Shown: positions 23,972 to 33,483, counted from the stretch's first letter. The stretch: 39,951 bases of DNA from Oxalobacteraceae bacterium (GCA_023259175.1 JAHFQV010000029.1:1-39951); one strand, 5' to 3'. The notes: generated by a model from the sequence alone, not told the origin. Numbers and translations: made by a program.

Positions 23972-24338
23972 CCCCTCAATGAAAAACAATTTCAAAAAAT
24001 GCAGTCACCACCGTAGCGCATTTCCCCGAAGCCTACTAAAAAGCGCATCACTAATCGCATTTTTTCTTTTAAAAACCGCGATTTAGACGACACTCATACT
24101 AGCTTACGTTAAATCCTAGCAATAAGGCTAGTCCCGTGTAAAGAACTTTCCGAGCAGAATGCCCATTTTACGTTGTCAATTCTCCACTTCTGCGACAAAA
24201 AGCAAGAAATGCAAGTTTTGCGAAGAGCCTGAGAAGGCTATAATGCGAGACTATTCAACCATGCAACCATGTTTGCTCAGCGCTGGCTTTTGTAATCATT
24301 GCCGACGAACCAAGGTCACTCCTTCCTATTGACGCTTT
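23972..24338. other. Divergent pilM/mrcA intergenic region
   Basis: This stretch of about 367 bp has no convincing gene. It holds a TATAAT for mrcA at 24239-24244 and a short inverted repeat ACTAGC (24098-24103) with GCTAGT (24127-24132). A weak TAGTAT on the minus strand lies at about 24096-24101 and could be a pilM -10. CAACCATG occurs twice at about 24257-24274. I see no recognised operator. Confidence 0.5.
24239..24244 (+). promoter_or_regulatory. Predicted -10 of the mrcA promoter
   Basis: A perfect TATAAT lies 95 nt before the mrcA ATG. The -35 is poor (TTTTGC at 17-nt spacing). The implied leader is about 88 nt. Confidence 0.5.
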
Positions 24339-26654
24339 ATGCCAACCACCACCATCCCCGAGTCCAGTCCAGAAGAAACCCAGCCAGCCCCCAAAAAACG
24401 TAGTCGTGCCATGCGGATTTTTTCGCAGGTCGCCATCGTCCTATTTGGTTTAGGCTTAACAGGCGTTTTAGTATTGCTCTTTGCACTTACCATGGCACTG
24501 CCGAATTTACCTGAACTCGACGCGATCACCAGCTATCGTCCGAAAATGCCTCTGCGTGTATTTTCAGCCGACAATATGTTGATCGCTGAATTTGGTGAGG
24601 AGCGACGTAATGTTGTCCGCTTCGAGGAAATTCCGGATGTGATGAAAAAAGCGGTACTTGCCATTGAAGATGATCGCTTCTACGAACATGGCGGGGTCGA
24701 TTATATTGGCATTACCCGGGCCGCTATCAATAATCTGACCAACGGCGCAAAACAGGGTGCCTCAACGATTACTCAACAGGTCGCCCGCAATTTTTTTCTA
24801 TCGACAGAACAAACCCTCAAACGCAAAGTGTATGAAGTCTTACTGGCTTGGAAAATCGAAAAAAATCTGAGTAAAAACCAGATACTCGAAGTGTATATGA
24901 ATCAAATTTATTTGGGTCAACGTGCCTATGGTTTTTCATCTGCAGCGCAAATTTATTTTGGTAAGAGCTTAAAAGATATTACGGTCGCCGAAGCGGCCAT
25001 GCTCGCAGGCTTACCAAAGGCACCGTCGGCCTACAACCCCGTTGCCAATCCCAAGCGCGCCACCGTTCGCCAGCAATATATTTTACAAAGGATGAAGCAA
25101 TTAGGCTACATCACAGAAGCCCAATTTGAGACTGCCAAAACGGAAAAATTACACATCAAAACCAATAGCGCAGAATTTGGTATCCACGCCGAATACATCG
25201 CGGAAATGGCCAGACAATTGGTGTACGAGCAGTTTAAGGAAGAAACTTACACCCGCGGCCTGAATGTCTACACCACCATCACCAAAGCTGAGCAGGATGC
25301 CGCCTACCTCTCCCTGCGTAAAGGAGTGATGGACTATGAACGTAGACACGGTTATCGCGGACCCGAAGCGATTATTGAGCTCCCCAATAGCAAAGAGGCT
25401 TTCGATGAAGCCATCGAAAAAGAACTCGCCGATCATCCCGACAGTGATGACCTTTTGGCGGCCATGGTGATCGAAGCCAATCCCAAACTCATCAAAGCGG
25501 TCTTGGCCTCGGGCGAAGAAATTCAAATCACAGGGCCGGGCTTAAGCTTTGCTGCAGCCGGTTTAACGCCGAATGCACCGGCCAACAAACGAATACAAAA
25601 AGGTGCGGTCATTCGCGTCATGTTAGACGGAAAAAATTGGTCGGTCATACAAATGCCGGAAGTACAGTCTGCTTTTATCGCTGCCAACACCCATGATGGT
25701 GCAATCCGTGCGCTGGTCGGCGGCTTTGACTACAACCTCAATAAATTTAACCACGTCACACAAGCCTGGCGACAACCTGGCTCCAGCTTCAAGCCCTTCA
25801 TCTATTCAAGCTCGCTCGAAAAAGGTTTATCGCCGACGACCATCATTAACGATGCACCGATTAGTTTTGACGCCGGACAAACTGGCGGTCAAGCTTGGGA
25901 GCCGAAGAATTATGACGGTAAATACGAAGGTCCGATGACCATGCGCAAAGGCCTGACCAAATCAAAAAATATGATTTCCATCCGCATCTTACAACGCGTG
26001 GGTGCCAAGTACGGGCAAGAATACACCAGTCGCTTTGGCTTTCTGCCCGAGAAAAATCCACCCTATTTAACGCTAGCGCTCGGAGCAGGTGCGGTGACAC
26101 CATTTCAAATGGCGGGAGCCTATGCCGTGTTCGCGAATGGCGGCTACAAAATCAATCCCTACTTGATCGCAAAAGTCACCGATGCCGATGGAAAAGTCAT
26201 CGCGCTGGCCAAGCCGGATACGGCCGAGGACGAGAACAATCGGGTGATCGACGAGCGCAATGCTTTTTTAATGGATAGCATGCTCAGAGATGTGGTGCGC
26301 TTTGGCACAGCGACCAAGGCACTGGTCTTAAAACGCCCTGACATCGCGGGTAAAACAGGCACCACCAATGATTCCATCGATGCTTGGTTCGCGGGTTATC
26401 AAGCCAAAATTGTCGGGATTGCGTGGATAGGCTACGACCAGCCAAGAAACTTGGGCAATCGCGAAACGGGTGGCGGATTAGCACTGCCGATCTGGATAGG
26501 CTATATGCAGAAAGCCTTGAAAGATATTCCCATCATGGAACGCCCTGTGCCAAATGGCATTATTCAGGCGGATGGTGATTACTTCTACATCGAAAATCCA
26601 CCCGGTTCCGCCATCCGTAATCTCAGTACCGAAACCGAAGCCGTGGTCGAATAA
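24339..26654 (+). CDS. mrcA: Penicillin-binding protein 1A (bifunctional glycosyltransferase/transpeptidase)
   Basis: The 771-residue class A PBP has a cytoplasmic tail, one membrane anchor (about residues 27-52) and a periplasmic GT51 glycosyltransferase domain. Its catalytic Glu is in AIEDDRFYEHGGVD (residue 110), with GASTITQQVARN and EVYMNQIYLGQRAYG. The transpeptidase carries SXXK as SSFK (about residue 482), SXN as SKN and KTG as GKTGTTND (about 670). It polymerises and cross-links peptidoglycan at the cell wall. The family's OB-like insertion lies between the domains. No Shine-Dalgarno is evident. Divergence from pilM is the common gammaproteobacterial and betaproteobacterial arrangement. 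Confidence 0.97.
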   Translation: MPTTTIPESSPEETQPAPKKRSRAMRIFSQVAIVLFGLGLTGVLVLLFALTMALPNLPELDAITSYRPKMPLRVFSADNMLIAEFGEERRNVVRFEEIPDVMKKAVLAIEDDRFYEHGGVDYIGITRAAINNLTNGAKQGASTITQQVARNFFLSTEQTLKRKVYEVLLAWKIEKNLSKNQILEVYMNQIYLGQRAYGFSSAAQIYFGKSLKDITVAEAAMLAGLPKAPSAYNPVANPKRATVRQQYILQRMKQLGYITEAQFETAKTEKLHIKTNSAEFGIHAEYIAEMARQLVYEQFKEETYTRGLNVYTTITKAEQDAAYLSLRKGVMDYERRHGYRGPEAIIELPNSKEAFDEAIEKELADHPDSDDLLAAMVIEANPKLIKAVLASGEEIQITGPGLSFAAAGLTPNAPANKRIQKGAVIRVMLDGKNWSVIQMPEVQSAFIAANTHDGAIRALVGGFDYNLNKFNHVTQAWRQPGSSFKPFIYSSSLEKGLSPTTIINDAPISFDAGQTGGQAWEPKNYDGKYEGPMTMRKGLTKSKNMISIRILQRVGAKYGQEYTSRFGFLPEKNPPYLTLALGAGAVTPFQMAGAYAVFANGGYKINPYLIAKVTDADGKVIALAKPDTAEDENNRVIDERNAFLMDSMLRDVVRFGTATKALVLKRPDIAGKTGTTNDSIDAWFAGYQAKIVGIAWIGYDQPRNLGNRETGGGLALPIWIGYMQKALKDIPIMERPVPNGIIQADGDYFYIENPPGSAIRNLSTETEAVVE

Positions 26655-26659
26655 AATGC

Positions 26660-26971
26660 TTATGCGTTCTGCGCTGTGGCGATCGTTCTTAGGCTCTCAA
26701 ACATTTCTGAGCCGTCACGCGTATTGCGCCAAACTTGTCCATCATGCCGATAATGAAAGCCGCCAGCGCGCGCCGCAACCCACATTTCTTGCATAGGCGC
26801 TTGGCTGTTAATGATCACTTTCGAGCCGTTAGCGACGAACTCAATCTCTAAGACGTTACCGCTACGCTTACAATCGACATCCCACTCGTCGCGCTCGAAG
26901 GCGAGTTCAAACATGTCCTGCGTCTGCTGCAAGCAGCGATCGGCCATTTGCAAAAATTCTGATTCTGTCAT
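26660..26971 (-). CDS. cyaY: Frataxin-like iron-sulfur protein CyaY
   Basis: The 103-residue protein begins MTESEFLQMADRCLQQTQDMFE and has an acidic first helix, then the frataxin strands GNVLEIEFVANGSKVIINSQAPMQEMWVAARAGGFHYR and W in GQVWRNTRDG. Family members bind iron and modulate IscS-dependent iron-sulfur cluster assembly. I chose the ATG at 26971, which has GGAAG 7 nt upstream; the longer in-frame reading to 27043 lacks homology. It is divergent from lptM and converges on mrcA with a 5-bp gap. Confidence 0.95.
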   Translation of the reverse strand: MTESEFLQMADRCLQQTQDMFELAFERDEWDVDCKRSGNVLEIEFVANGSKVIINSQAPMQEMWVAARAGGFHYRHDGQVWRNTRDGSEMFESLRTIATAQNA

Positions 26972-27030
26972 GGTACACTTCCGGTTTGCGCATCGACGAC
27001 GCGCTGCTTCGACCTCAATTTTACACGCTA

Positions 27031-27222
27031 ATGCGATTCTCACATCAACTCAAAACCATTTCTCTCGCACTGATGCTCAGCATCATCCTCGGCGCTTGCG
27101 GACAAAAAGGCCCACTCTTTTTACCCGAAAAAAAACCTATATCGACGCCGCAGCAAACGCCTCAAGCACCAAAAGCACCAAAAGCAGCCACTCAAAGCGC
27201 AGAGATTAAATCTCCAAATTAG
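27031..27222 (+). CDS. lptM: LPS translocon maturation chaperone-like small lipoprotein (LptM/YifL)
   Basis: The 63-residue lipoprotein has a signal ending in IILGAC (lipidated Cys 23), followed by the family signature CGQKGPLFLP and a Pro/Ala/Lys-rich tail with short repeats (QAPKAPKA). In E. coli LptM helps disulfide maturation of the LPS transporter LptD. I chose the ATG at 27031, which begins the basic signal n-region. In related genomes this gene sits between cyaY and lysA. Here cyaY is present but lysA is not: the next gene, msrQ, is on the other strand and overlaps the last 17 bp. Confidence 0.9.
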   Translation: MRFSHQLKTISLALMLSIILGACGQKGPLFLPEKKPISTPQQTPQAPKAPKAATQSAEIKSPN

Positions 27223-27853
27223 CACGCGGTTTTCCGCTCAGCTTTCCGCTCAGCTTCCAGTATATGCGCAAGCCCAACAGTAGGCTCACAATCCCCGCGA
27301 ACAAAATTGGCTGTGCAAAATTATGCTTGGCTGCCTTCATCCAAAAAAAGTGCAGCAGCGCCAACAGCGCCACCAAATAAATCGATTGATGCAAACGCGC
27401 CCAGCGCTTTCCGCCCAAGCGTTGAATCATGCGATTAGTACTCGTCATCGCCATGGGTAATAATAAAGCGAAGGCAATCATGCCTACGGCAATGAAGGGG
27501 CGCTTGAGACCATCACGCCACATTTCTTCGAGATCGAAAAAATGATCGAACCACAAAAAACTCAAGAAATGGCAGCAGGCATAGAAAAAACAAAACAGTC
27601 CCAACATACGGCGCAAACGCAACATCCAAGGCCATTGCAATAATTTTCGTAGAGGTGTGACGGCGAGGGTAATACACAAAAAATACAGGGTCCAATCGCC
27701 CGTACTGCGCGTCACAAATTCTAAAGGATTGGCACCTAATTGATCTAGAACGGCAGCGACAATCAAGCGCACAAAAGGCAAACAGGCGAGCAGAAATCCT
27801 ATCAGTTTAAGAAAACCAATTTGCTTGGGGCTGAGCGTCTTCAAATTTATCAT
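27206..27853 (-). CDS. msrQ: Haem-binding membrane subunit of the MsrPQ methionine sulfoxide reductase
   Basis: The 215-residue inner-membrane protein of the ferric-reductase-like fold has about six membrane segments. Conserved histidines that could ligate haem include those in FYACCHFLSFLWFDHF, RLHQSIYLVALLALLHFFW. It passes quinone-pool electrons to MsrP. The ATG at 27853 shares its A with the msrP stop (TGATG), preferred to an in-frame TTG at 27856. The C-terminus contains a duplicated LSGK from a 12-bp tandem repeat. The 3' end overlaps convergent lptM by 17 bp. Confidence 0.95.
   Translation of the reverse strand: MINLKTLSPKQIGFLKLIGFLLACLPFVRLIVAAVLDQLGANPLEFVTRSTGDWTLYFLCITLAVTPLRKLLQWPWMLRLRRMLGLFCFFYACCHFLSFLWFDHFFDLEEMWRDGLKRPFIAVGMIAFALLLPMAMTSTNRMIQRLGGKRWARLHQSIYLVALLALLHFFWMKAAKHNFAQPILFAGIVSLLLGLRIYWKLSGKLSGKPRANLEI
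27231..27254 (-). repeat. 12-bp tandem repeat in the msrQ 3' end
   Basis: TTTCCGCTCAGC occurs twice in a row, in frame, giving two LSGK-type units (KLSGKLSGKP) in the cytoplasmic tail of MsrQ. Confidence 0.8.
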
Positions 27854-28833
27854 CAAAAATATCGCTTCAAATCCATGCCAGCGTAAAGACTCGCCACTTC
27901 GCTATAGCCATTGAACATCAAAGTTTTTCGTTTGCGGGTGAAGAAGCCATCCTCACCGATACGGCGCTCTGAGCCTTGCGACCAGCGTGGATGATCAACA
28001 TCCGGATTGACGTTCGAATAAAAACCGTATTCGCTAGGATTAGCGACATTCCACGAAGTACGTGGCTGATCTTTCGTGAGTCGAATTTTAACGATTGATT
28101 TGGCCGATTTAAATCCATATTTCCAAGGTACCGTAATCCGTACCGGTGCGCCATTTTGATTCGGCAAAACCTCGCCGTACATCCCCAGCGTCAGCAAACA
28201 CAAAGGATGCATGGCCTCGTCCAAACGCAAGCCTTCGGTATAGGGCCATTGCAAAACACGACTGCCTAGGCCCGGCATCTGACGTGCATCATTGAGGCTG
28301 ATAAATTCTACGTATTTTGCATTCGAAGTCAGCTCGACTTTTTTAAGGAGCTGTGACAGGGAATAACCCATCCACGGAATCACCATCGACCAGCCTTCCA
28401 CGCAACGCAAACGATACACGCGCTCCTCAATCGGGGCCAATTTCAGTAGAGCGTCCAAGTCCAGCACTAGCGGCTTCTTGACTTCACCTTCAATACTTAG
28501 GGTCCAAGGTCGCGTTTTTAAACTCGCTGCGGTTTGCGCGGGATCGGCTTTATCGGTGCCAAACTCATAAAAATTATTATAAGTAGTGGCATCTTTGTAG
28601 GCAGTTTTCTTGTCCAGCGCTTGGTAAGCCGGGTTGCTGGTGGCGGCCAATTTATTCGCAGAATTGGTTTGCGCAAAGGCTTCCCGCTGCACCATTTCAA
28701 GCAAGCTTGCGCTCGCGATGCTACCGACTGCCAATTTTTGAATAAATTCACGACGCGTTTCAAATACGGCACGCGGTGTAATATCAGAAGGCAAAATCAA
28801 ATCTGAACCGCCCTGTTTTGTTTTGATCAGCAT
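27853..28833 (-). CDS. msrP: Periplasmic molybdopterin methionine sulfoxide reductase MsrP
   Basis: The 326-residue precursor has a Tat-type signal ([13 protein letters not shown], residues 27-39) consistent with export of a folded molybdoenzyme. The sulfite-oxidase-like domain includes the Mo-ligand Cys 144 in [16 protein letters not shown], and [21 protein letters not shown]. The family repairs oxidised methionine in periplasmic proteins, using electrons from MsrQ. A good Shine-Dalgarno (GGAG) precedes the ATG at 28833. The stop overlaps the msrQ start by one base. Confidence 0.96.
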   Translation of the reverse strand: MLIKTKQGGSDLILPSDITPRAVFETRREFIQKLAVGSIASASLLEMVQREAFAQTNSANKLAATSNPAYQALDKKTAYKDATTYNNFYEFGTDKADPAQTAASLKTRPWTLSIEGEVKKPLVLDLDALLKLAPIEERVYRLRCVEGWSMVIPWMGYSLSQLLKKVELTSNAKYVEFISLNDARQMPGLGSRVLQWPYTEGLRLDEAMHPLCLLTLGMYGEVLPNQNGAPVRITVPWKYGFKSAKSIVKIRLTKDQPRTSWNVANPSEYGFYSNVNPDVDHPRWSQGSERRIGEDGFFTRKRKTLMFNGYSEVASLYAGMDLKRYF

Positions 28834-28907
28834 ACCAAGCTCCAGTTATCCATGATTTACATGCGATTGGTCGAAACTCCAGCAAAATCCTTACAAACAT
28901 AAAATAT

Positions 28908-30218
28908 CTAAAGCGCTCCGTAGGAATGCAAACCTGAAAGGAACATGTTCACACCCAAAAACGCAAAACTGGTGATGACTAAGCCCGCCAATGACCACCA
29001 CGCGGAAACCTGTCCACGTAGTCCCTTCATTAAGCGAAAATGTAACCAAGCCGCATAGTTAAGCCAAACCACCAAGGCCCAAGTTTCCTTCGGATCCCAA
29101 GACCAATAGCCACCCCAAGCGTCGGCCGCCCACAATGCCCCCAAAATGGTTGCAATCGTAAAGAAAACAAAGCCGACAGAAATCGATTTATACATCAAAT
29201 CGTCGATCACGGCGGAGGGTGGTAAGCGTTCGGCAATGGCCTCTCGGTACACAACCGTAAGCGAGAATATAGTCAGCAAGACGGCGAGTATTTTGCTCGA
29301 CTTGACTAAGCCGCTCAAAACAACATCGCCACTCCCAAGCAGCAGGGCAATCAACCATGCCAAGCCCAAGAGAAAGCCCGGGATAATAACGAGACCGAAC
29401 CACAAATTCTGCTTAGTTTCATGTCGCAATAAATAGGCCCAAGCCACCATCGCCGCTAGGGAAAACGTTCCATAGCCAATGAAATTAGCGGGCACATGAA
29501 TCTTCATCCACCAACTTTGCAGCGCTGGCAGCAAAGACTTAATATCCGCAGCGTCGCGACTGACGGTGTACCACAAGAGAAAGGCAATCGCAGCGGAAAT
29601 CACCAATAAAACAAATGCGCCCAATTGCCGTGTCTTGTAATGCTGTTCGTAGTAGAGATAAAACAAAGCGGTAATCAAGGAGAATAAAACAAAGACTTCG
29701 TACAAATTCGAAACTGGTATATGCCCAACATCCGCGCCAATTAAGTAAGATTCATACCAGCGCACCAGCATACCCACCAAGCCCATGACCACGGCCGCCC
29801 AGCACAATCCCGAACCGACCGAAGCGCCGAAATCGGAACGCGCGATCAAGCCTATCCAATAAAATAAAGTGGACAGAAAAAAGAAAGTACACATCCACAA
29901 AATCGCCGACTGGCTGGAGAATAAATACTTCAAGAAGAAATTGGTATTCGCCCAATCCAAATTTCCTTGATAGCGACCCACCGCGAAAAAAGCTAAACCA
30001 AATGCCGCCCACATCAATACCCGTAGCGGTTTCCAGTTCCAACCCAGGAAGGAAAATCCCAAGGTCACCAGTAGCAAAATTGCTTTTTCATAGCCATCCA
30101 TATAGCTACCAAAACGACTCAGCGCGAACCAAGACCCGGTACACAAACTCGCGGCAAAAAGCCAATCAAGTGCATTGAGTCGTTTAAAAAAATCTTGTAT
30201 GCGTATCGTATTTTCCAT
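28908..30218 (-). CDS. ccsB: Cytochrome c biogenesis protein CcsB (CcsA/ResC-type, WWD domain)
   Basis: The 436-residue polytopic inner-membrane protein has the tryptophan-rich haem-handling WWD motif WGGYWSWDPKETWALVVWLNYAAWLHFRL near the C-terminus and about eight to ten membrane segments. With ResB it forms the system II (Ccs) machinery that exports haem and attaches it to apocytochrome c. The N-terminal 140 residues form additional membrane segments, as in the longer proteobacterial CcsB. It lies 81 bp downstream of resB on the same strand and 74 bp upstream of msrP. Confidence 0.95.
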   Translation of the reverse strand: MENTIRIQDFFKRLNALDWLFAASLCTGSWFALSRFGSYMDGYEKAILLLVTLGFSFLGWNWKPLRVLMWAAFGLAFFAVGRYQGNLDWANTNFFLKYLFSSQSAILWMCTFFFLSTLFYWIGLIARSDFGASVGSGLCWAAVVMGLVGMLVRWYESYLIGADVGHIPVSNLYEVFVLFSLITALFYLYYEQHYKTRQLGAFVLLVISAAIAFLLWYTVSRDAADIKSLLPALQSWWMKIHVPANFIGYGTFSLAAMVAWAYLLRHETKQNLWFGLVIIPGFLLGLAWLIALLLGSGDVVLSGLVKSSKILAVLLTIFSLTVVYREAIAERLPPSAVIDDLMYKSISVGFVFFTIATILGALWAADAWGGYWSWDPKETWALVVWLNYAAWLHFRLMKGLRGQVSAWWSLAGLVITSFAFLGVNMFLSGLHSYGAL

Positions 30219-30299
30219 CTCACTACCTCACCGAATATTGTGTCTTGTGTTTGACCGCGCGCGCTCAAATAGAGTCGAAATTGCTCGGAACAATCACAG

Positions 30300-32438
30300 C
30301 TAGGCTACCGAAATTCCAAACAAAGTCTTAAGCGCGATAAACTCATTTTCAAAATCCAAAGTCTTGCGTTGAGAACTCATCGCCATCAGCGCATGTGCAG
30401 CTTCGCCTTCCGTTTTAACCCATACCCATAAACGCCGTTCCCTTACATAGAACATCGCAAACACGCCGAGTACCAACAACAAACATCCGAAATAAACCAC
30501 GCCCTGTCCTGGAGCGCGCGCCACCTGAAACACCGAGGCTTTTATTTCTTTCGATTCCATTAATTCCAAATAGACCGGCGCGCCATAGATGGAAGCGTCG
30601 GACAATGCCGAGAGCGCCGCCTCCAGAAATTCCTGCCGTGCTTGAGTCATTTCCAACGCAGGTAATTTGTCTCTTTCGCGCGCGACCTGCCATAGCTCTA
30701 TCATCGATCCTTGCAGAATTTTCATAAACACGTTGGCCGCGTTTTCTTGCGCTTCAATCGGGATATTCTTCATGAAGGCAGCCACCGCGGTATAACCTGC
30801 TAGGTTTTCCTGATTCAGTTCTCCTGCAAAAATCCGCAAACCTTTTTCCGCAGACAAGGCCAATTGACTACGTTTTTCTGTCGCGCGCACATCGCTGACA
30901 GCCAACTTCGAGAAGCGTTCGGAAGCAAGCTTACGCAATTCGGGATCAAGCAAAGCTGCCCGCAAACGCATCCATTCGATAAGACTATTATTTTCGTCGG
31001 CAGGAATACGCAAATACCGAAACTCTTCATTCGGTGAGCTGCGTGTCCCGCTCAAAAACATCGCCATGCCATCAATTTTAACTGCGTTTGCGTAGTTACT
31101 AAATTCGCGTGCCTGACCATTTTTATCGCGCAGTTTAAATTGAAAACTTGCACCCACATTGAGTAAGTCTTTGTTATTGGCGTTCTTCCCTGCAGACCCA
31201 GTATGCTTATCAAAACTCTCGCCAAGACGGGTCATTAAATCAGCATTTTGATTTACGGCGCGCAAATCTTGTCCATTGCGCGCCATATTTTCAACATTAA
31301 TCGCGCGAAATCCAGTCCACTCGATACGATAAGTCTCTTTCTGCTCATTCTTGGAAACGAGGTCGCTCGTCCCGCCCACGGTCGCTTGCAAATCCAAGCT
31401 CTTGGTACTGGTTCCGGATAAGGGATGCACTTTCACCTTAAGCTGACTTCCTCCGTCATCAAAACTCGATTGGTAAATCGCAATGCCCTTATAAACCAAG
31501 GGATGATTCACACGAATATTCGCTGGAAAACTTCGCCCTGTTTCGGAGTCATGTATCGTCACATTACTCTCAAATAATTTTGGCATACCCGTCGAATAAA
31601 AGTCGACGTTAAAATTATTCAGCTCAATAGAAAAAGGGAGTCCCTGCAAATATACACCTTGGGTCTGCTGGATAATCGCGGTGTTCGCCATTTGCCCCTC
31701 AGGAATCGAGATATTACCGCGATAGGTTGGCGTGCCATTTGCTAATCGATGTTGTGCAGGAATGGTGGAGATCAAGCCACCGCCGCCCTTATACGGCACT
31801 TTACCCATAAACCAAGTTTGCATATGGATAGCCAAATCCGAATCCAGGGTCGCCCCCAATAGGATGACGATCATGCCGGTATGCGCGAAAATATAGCCTA
31901 GCTTATTGGCGGTACCGCGCTTGGCGGAGATTAAGTGTGCGGCACCATGAGCCGACTCACGCGCCAGCACTTTAACTTGATATCCCAAGGCAGTAATTTG
32001 TTGAACGATTTCTTGCGTCAACTGCGCGACATTTTTGTCGCTAGACCATTCGGCATGGTGATGAAAATTACGAAGGGATTGTTCACGCACGTTTTCCCGC
32101 CAACTACGCATGTCTTCCAGCATTTTCGGCGCATTCCGAATCACGCAGAGTGTCGTCGAAACTAGGAGTAGAAAAAAGGCGCTCAAGAACCACCACGCCG
32201 AATACACGGAATACAAGCCGATACGCTCAAATACTTCAAACCAAAAAGGTCCGAATTGATTGAGGTAATTAGGCATGGGCTCGTTCTGTTTCAAAATCGT
32301 GCCAATGACCGAACTAATTGCGATCATGCACAGCAAGGCTATTGCAAACCGCATCGACGAGATTAATTCCAAAGCCTCAGCCCAAGGCTTAGTGGTTTTC
32401 TGCAGACCGAGATTATTCGCTTGAGATGGCTTGTCCAT
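30300..32438 (-). CDS. resB: Cytochrome c biogenesis protein ResB (Ccs1)
   Basis: The 712-residue membrane protein has three N-terminal membrane segments with the ResB pattern (LELISSMRFAIALLCMIAISSVIGTILKQNEP, WWFLSAFFLLLVSTTLCVIRNAPKMLEDMRSW). A large periplasmic domain of about 400 residues and a final membrane segment follow (VVYFGCLLLVLGVFAMFYVRERRLWVWV). A conserved His-rich point (NFHHHAEW) precedes the periplasmic part. I chose the ATG at 32438 (MDKPSQ), which has GGA 6 nt upstream. Partner of CcsB. The cytochrome c4 gene just upstream ends in a terminator, so resB may have its own promoter or rely on readthrough. Confidence 0.95.
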   Translation of the reverse strand: MDKPSQANNLGLQKTTKPWAEALELISSMRFAIALLCMIAISSVIGTILKQNEPMPNYLNQFGPFWFEVFERIGLYSVYSAWWFLSAFFLLLVSTTLCVIRNAPKMLEDMRSWRENVREQSLRNFHHHAEWSSDKNVAQLTQEIVQQITALGYQVKVLARESAHGAAHLISAKRGTANKLGYIFAHTGMIVILLGATLDSDLAIHMQTWFMGKVPYKGGGGLISTIPAQHRLANGTPTYRGNISIPEGQMANTAIIQQTQGVYLQGLPFSIELNNFNVDFYSTGMPKLFESNVTIHDSETGRSFPANIRVNHPLVYKGIAIYQSSFDDGGSQLKVKVHPLSGTSTKSLDLQATVGGTSDLVSKNEQKETYRIEWTGFRAINVENMARNGQDLRAVNQNADLMTRLGESFDKHTGSAGKNANNKDLLNVGASFQFKLRDKNGQAREFSNYANAVKIDGMAMFLSGTRSSPNEEFRYLRIPADENNSLIEWMRLRAALLDPELRKLASERFSKLAVSDVRATEKRSQLALSAEKGLRIFAGELNQENLAGYTAVAAFMKNIPIEAQENAANVFMKILQGSMIELWQVARERDKLPALEMTQARQEFLEAALSALSDASIYGAPVYLELMESKEIKASVFQVARAPGQGVVYFGCLLLVLGVFAMFYVRERRLWVWVKTEGEAAHALMAMSSQRKTLDFENEFIALKTLFGISVA

Positions 32439-32446
32439 GAATATCC

Positions 32447-32476
32447 AAAACAAAAGGGGATGGCCTATGCCACCCC
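32447..32476 (-). terminator. Rho-independent terminator after the cytochrome c4 gene
   Basis: On the minus strand GGGGTGGC pairs with GCCATCCCC (one bulged A) around a 4-nt loop, followed by TTTTGTTTT. It lies about 90 bp past the cytochrome stop and ends within 10 bp of the resB ATG. Confidence 0.8.
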
Positions 32477-32564
32477 CTCCTTTAATTATTATTTATTGAA
32501 TTTTAAAACTGAGACTAAAACTGATTTTGAAATATCGCTGACACTGACATCGCACGGCCGCGAC

Positions 32565-33233
32565 TTACTTCAAACCGGCGATGTAATCAGAAACCGCCTT
32601 CATTTCATCTTCAGACATACGTTTTGAGATGGTGGTCATTTGCACGCTGTTTTTACGGTCGCCTTTACCGAAGGCAGTCAATTGCGCAAGCGTGTAATCT
32701 TGATGTTGACCCGCTAAACGTGGAAATTGTGCAGGAATACCCGCGCCGTTAGGGCTGTGGCAACCAGCACAGGCGGGTACATTTTTTTCCGCGATACCTG
32801 CACGATAGATACTCTTACCTAACTCAGCAGTATCTTTGTTCTTGGCCGCGCCCGCTTTTGATTTTTGCAAGGACAAATACGCCGCAACATCGCGCATGTC
32901 TTTTTCCGTCATCGCCTTTGCAAAACCCGACATAATGGCGTTGTTACGCGCTGGCGTTGTGAAGTCGTTCAACTGTTTGGCAACATAGCCGGCATGCTGT
33001 GCCGCTAATTTGGGATACATGCCAGAGGTAGACGCGCCTGCTTCACCATGACAGGACGCACAAGCGGTGATATTACGTGCGGCATCGCCGTCTTTGTAAA
33101 GTGCGGCACCTTTCAGTGGATCCGCTTTAGCCGGTGCTGCCGCATCATTGGCAGAAGCAACGGAAACCATCGCGGCAGTCGCCAATGCGACCACGCTGAA
33201 GGACTTGGAAAGTGACAAAAATACACGATTCAT
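32565..33233 (-). CDS. Dihaem cytochrome c4
   Basis: The 222-residue precursor has a signal peptide cleaved near VASA|NDAAAP and two class I cytochrome c domains, each with a CXXCH haem site (CASCH and CAGCH). Met ligands occur in patterns such as MSGFAKAMTEKDMRDVAAYLS. This periplasmic electron carrier commonly feeds terminal oxidases. A clear Shine-Dalgarno (AGGGTG) precedes the ATG at 33233. It sits upstream of resB and ccsB, the machinery that attaches its haems, and is divergent from engB. Confidence 0.96.
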   Translation of the reverse strand: MNRVFLSLSKSFSVVALATAAMVSVASANDAAAPAKADPLKGAALYKDGDAARNITACASCHGEAGASTSGMYPKLAAQHAGYVAKQLNDFTTPARNNAIMSGFAKAMTEKDMRDVAAYLSLQKSKAGAAKNKDTAELGKSIYRAGIAEKNVPACAGCHSPNGAGIPAQFPRLAGQHQDYTLAQLTAFGKGDRKNSVQMTTISKRMSEDEMKAVSDYIAGLK

Positions 33234-33282
33234 TCAAACACCCTGAGACTAAAATTGGAAAAAGGTCGGCGCAATGCAAAAT

Positions 33283-33349
33283 ATTGTAGCTTAAGCATAT
33301 CGCGGTGCGTGAGGATGAAACCCACGCAAGTAACCCCTTATTGTACAAT
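33283..33349. promoter_or_regulatory. Divergent -10 elements for cytochrome c4 and engB
   Basis: TACAAT on the minus strand (33283-33288) is a candidate for cytochrome c4. TACAAT on the plus strand (33344-33349), inside the perfect palindrome TATTGTACAATA (33339-33350), is a candidate for engB. Neither has a good -35. Confidence 0.4.
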
Positions 33350-33483
33350 AGCTTTAGTGGAAATGTTGAGTAATTCCAAGTTTCACAGCACAGGAAAACC
33401 TCACATTTCAGGTAAAAATGAGACGATTTTGTTTCATTTTCCGCTTTTTTTCACACCGATTTTCTCAATATTGGCTCTCATCT

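Noticed and set aside
24098-24132. Short inverted repeat ACTAGC...GCTAGT upstream of pilM
   Set aside because: Six base pairs in a 35-nt span is expected by chance and matches no operator I know.
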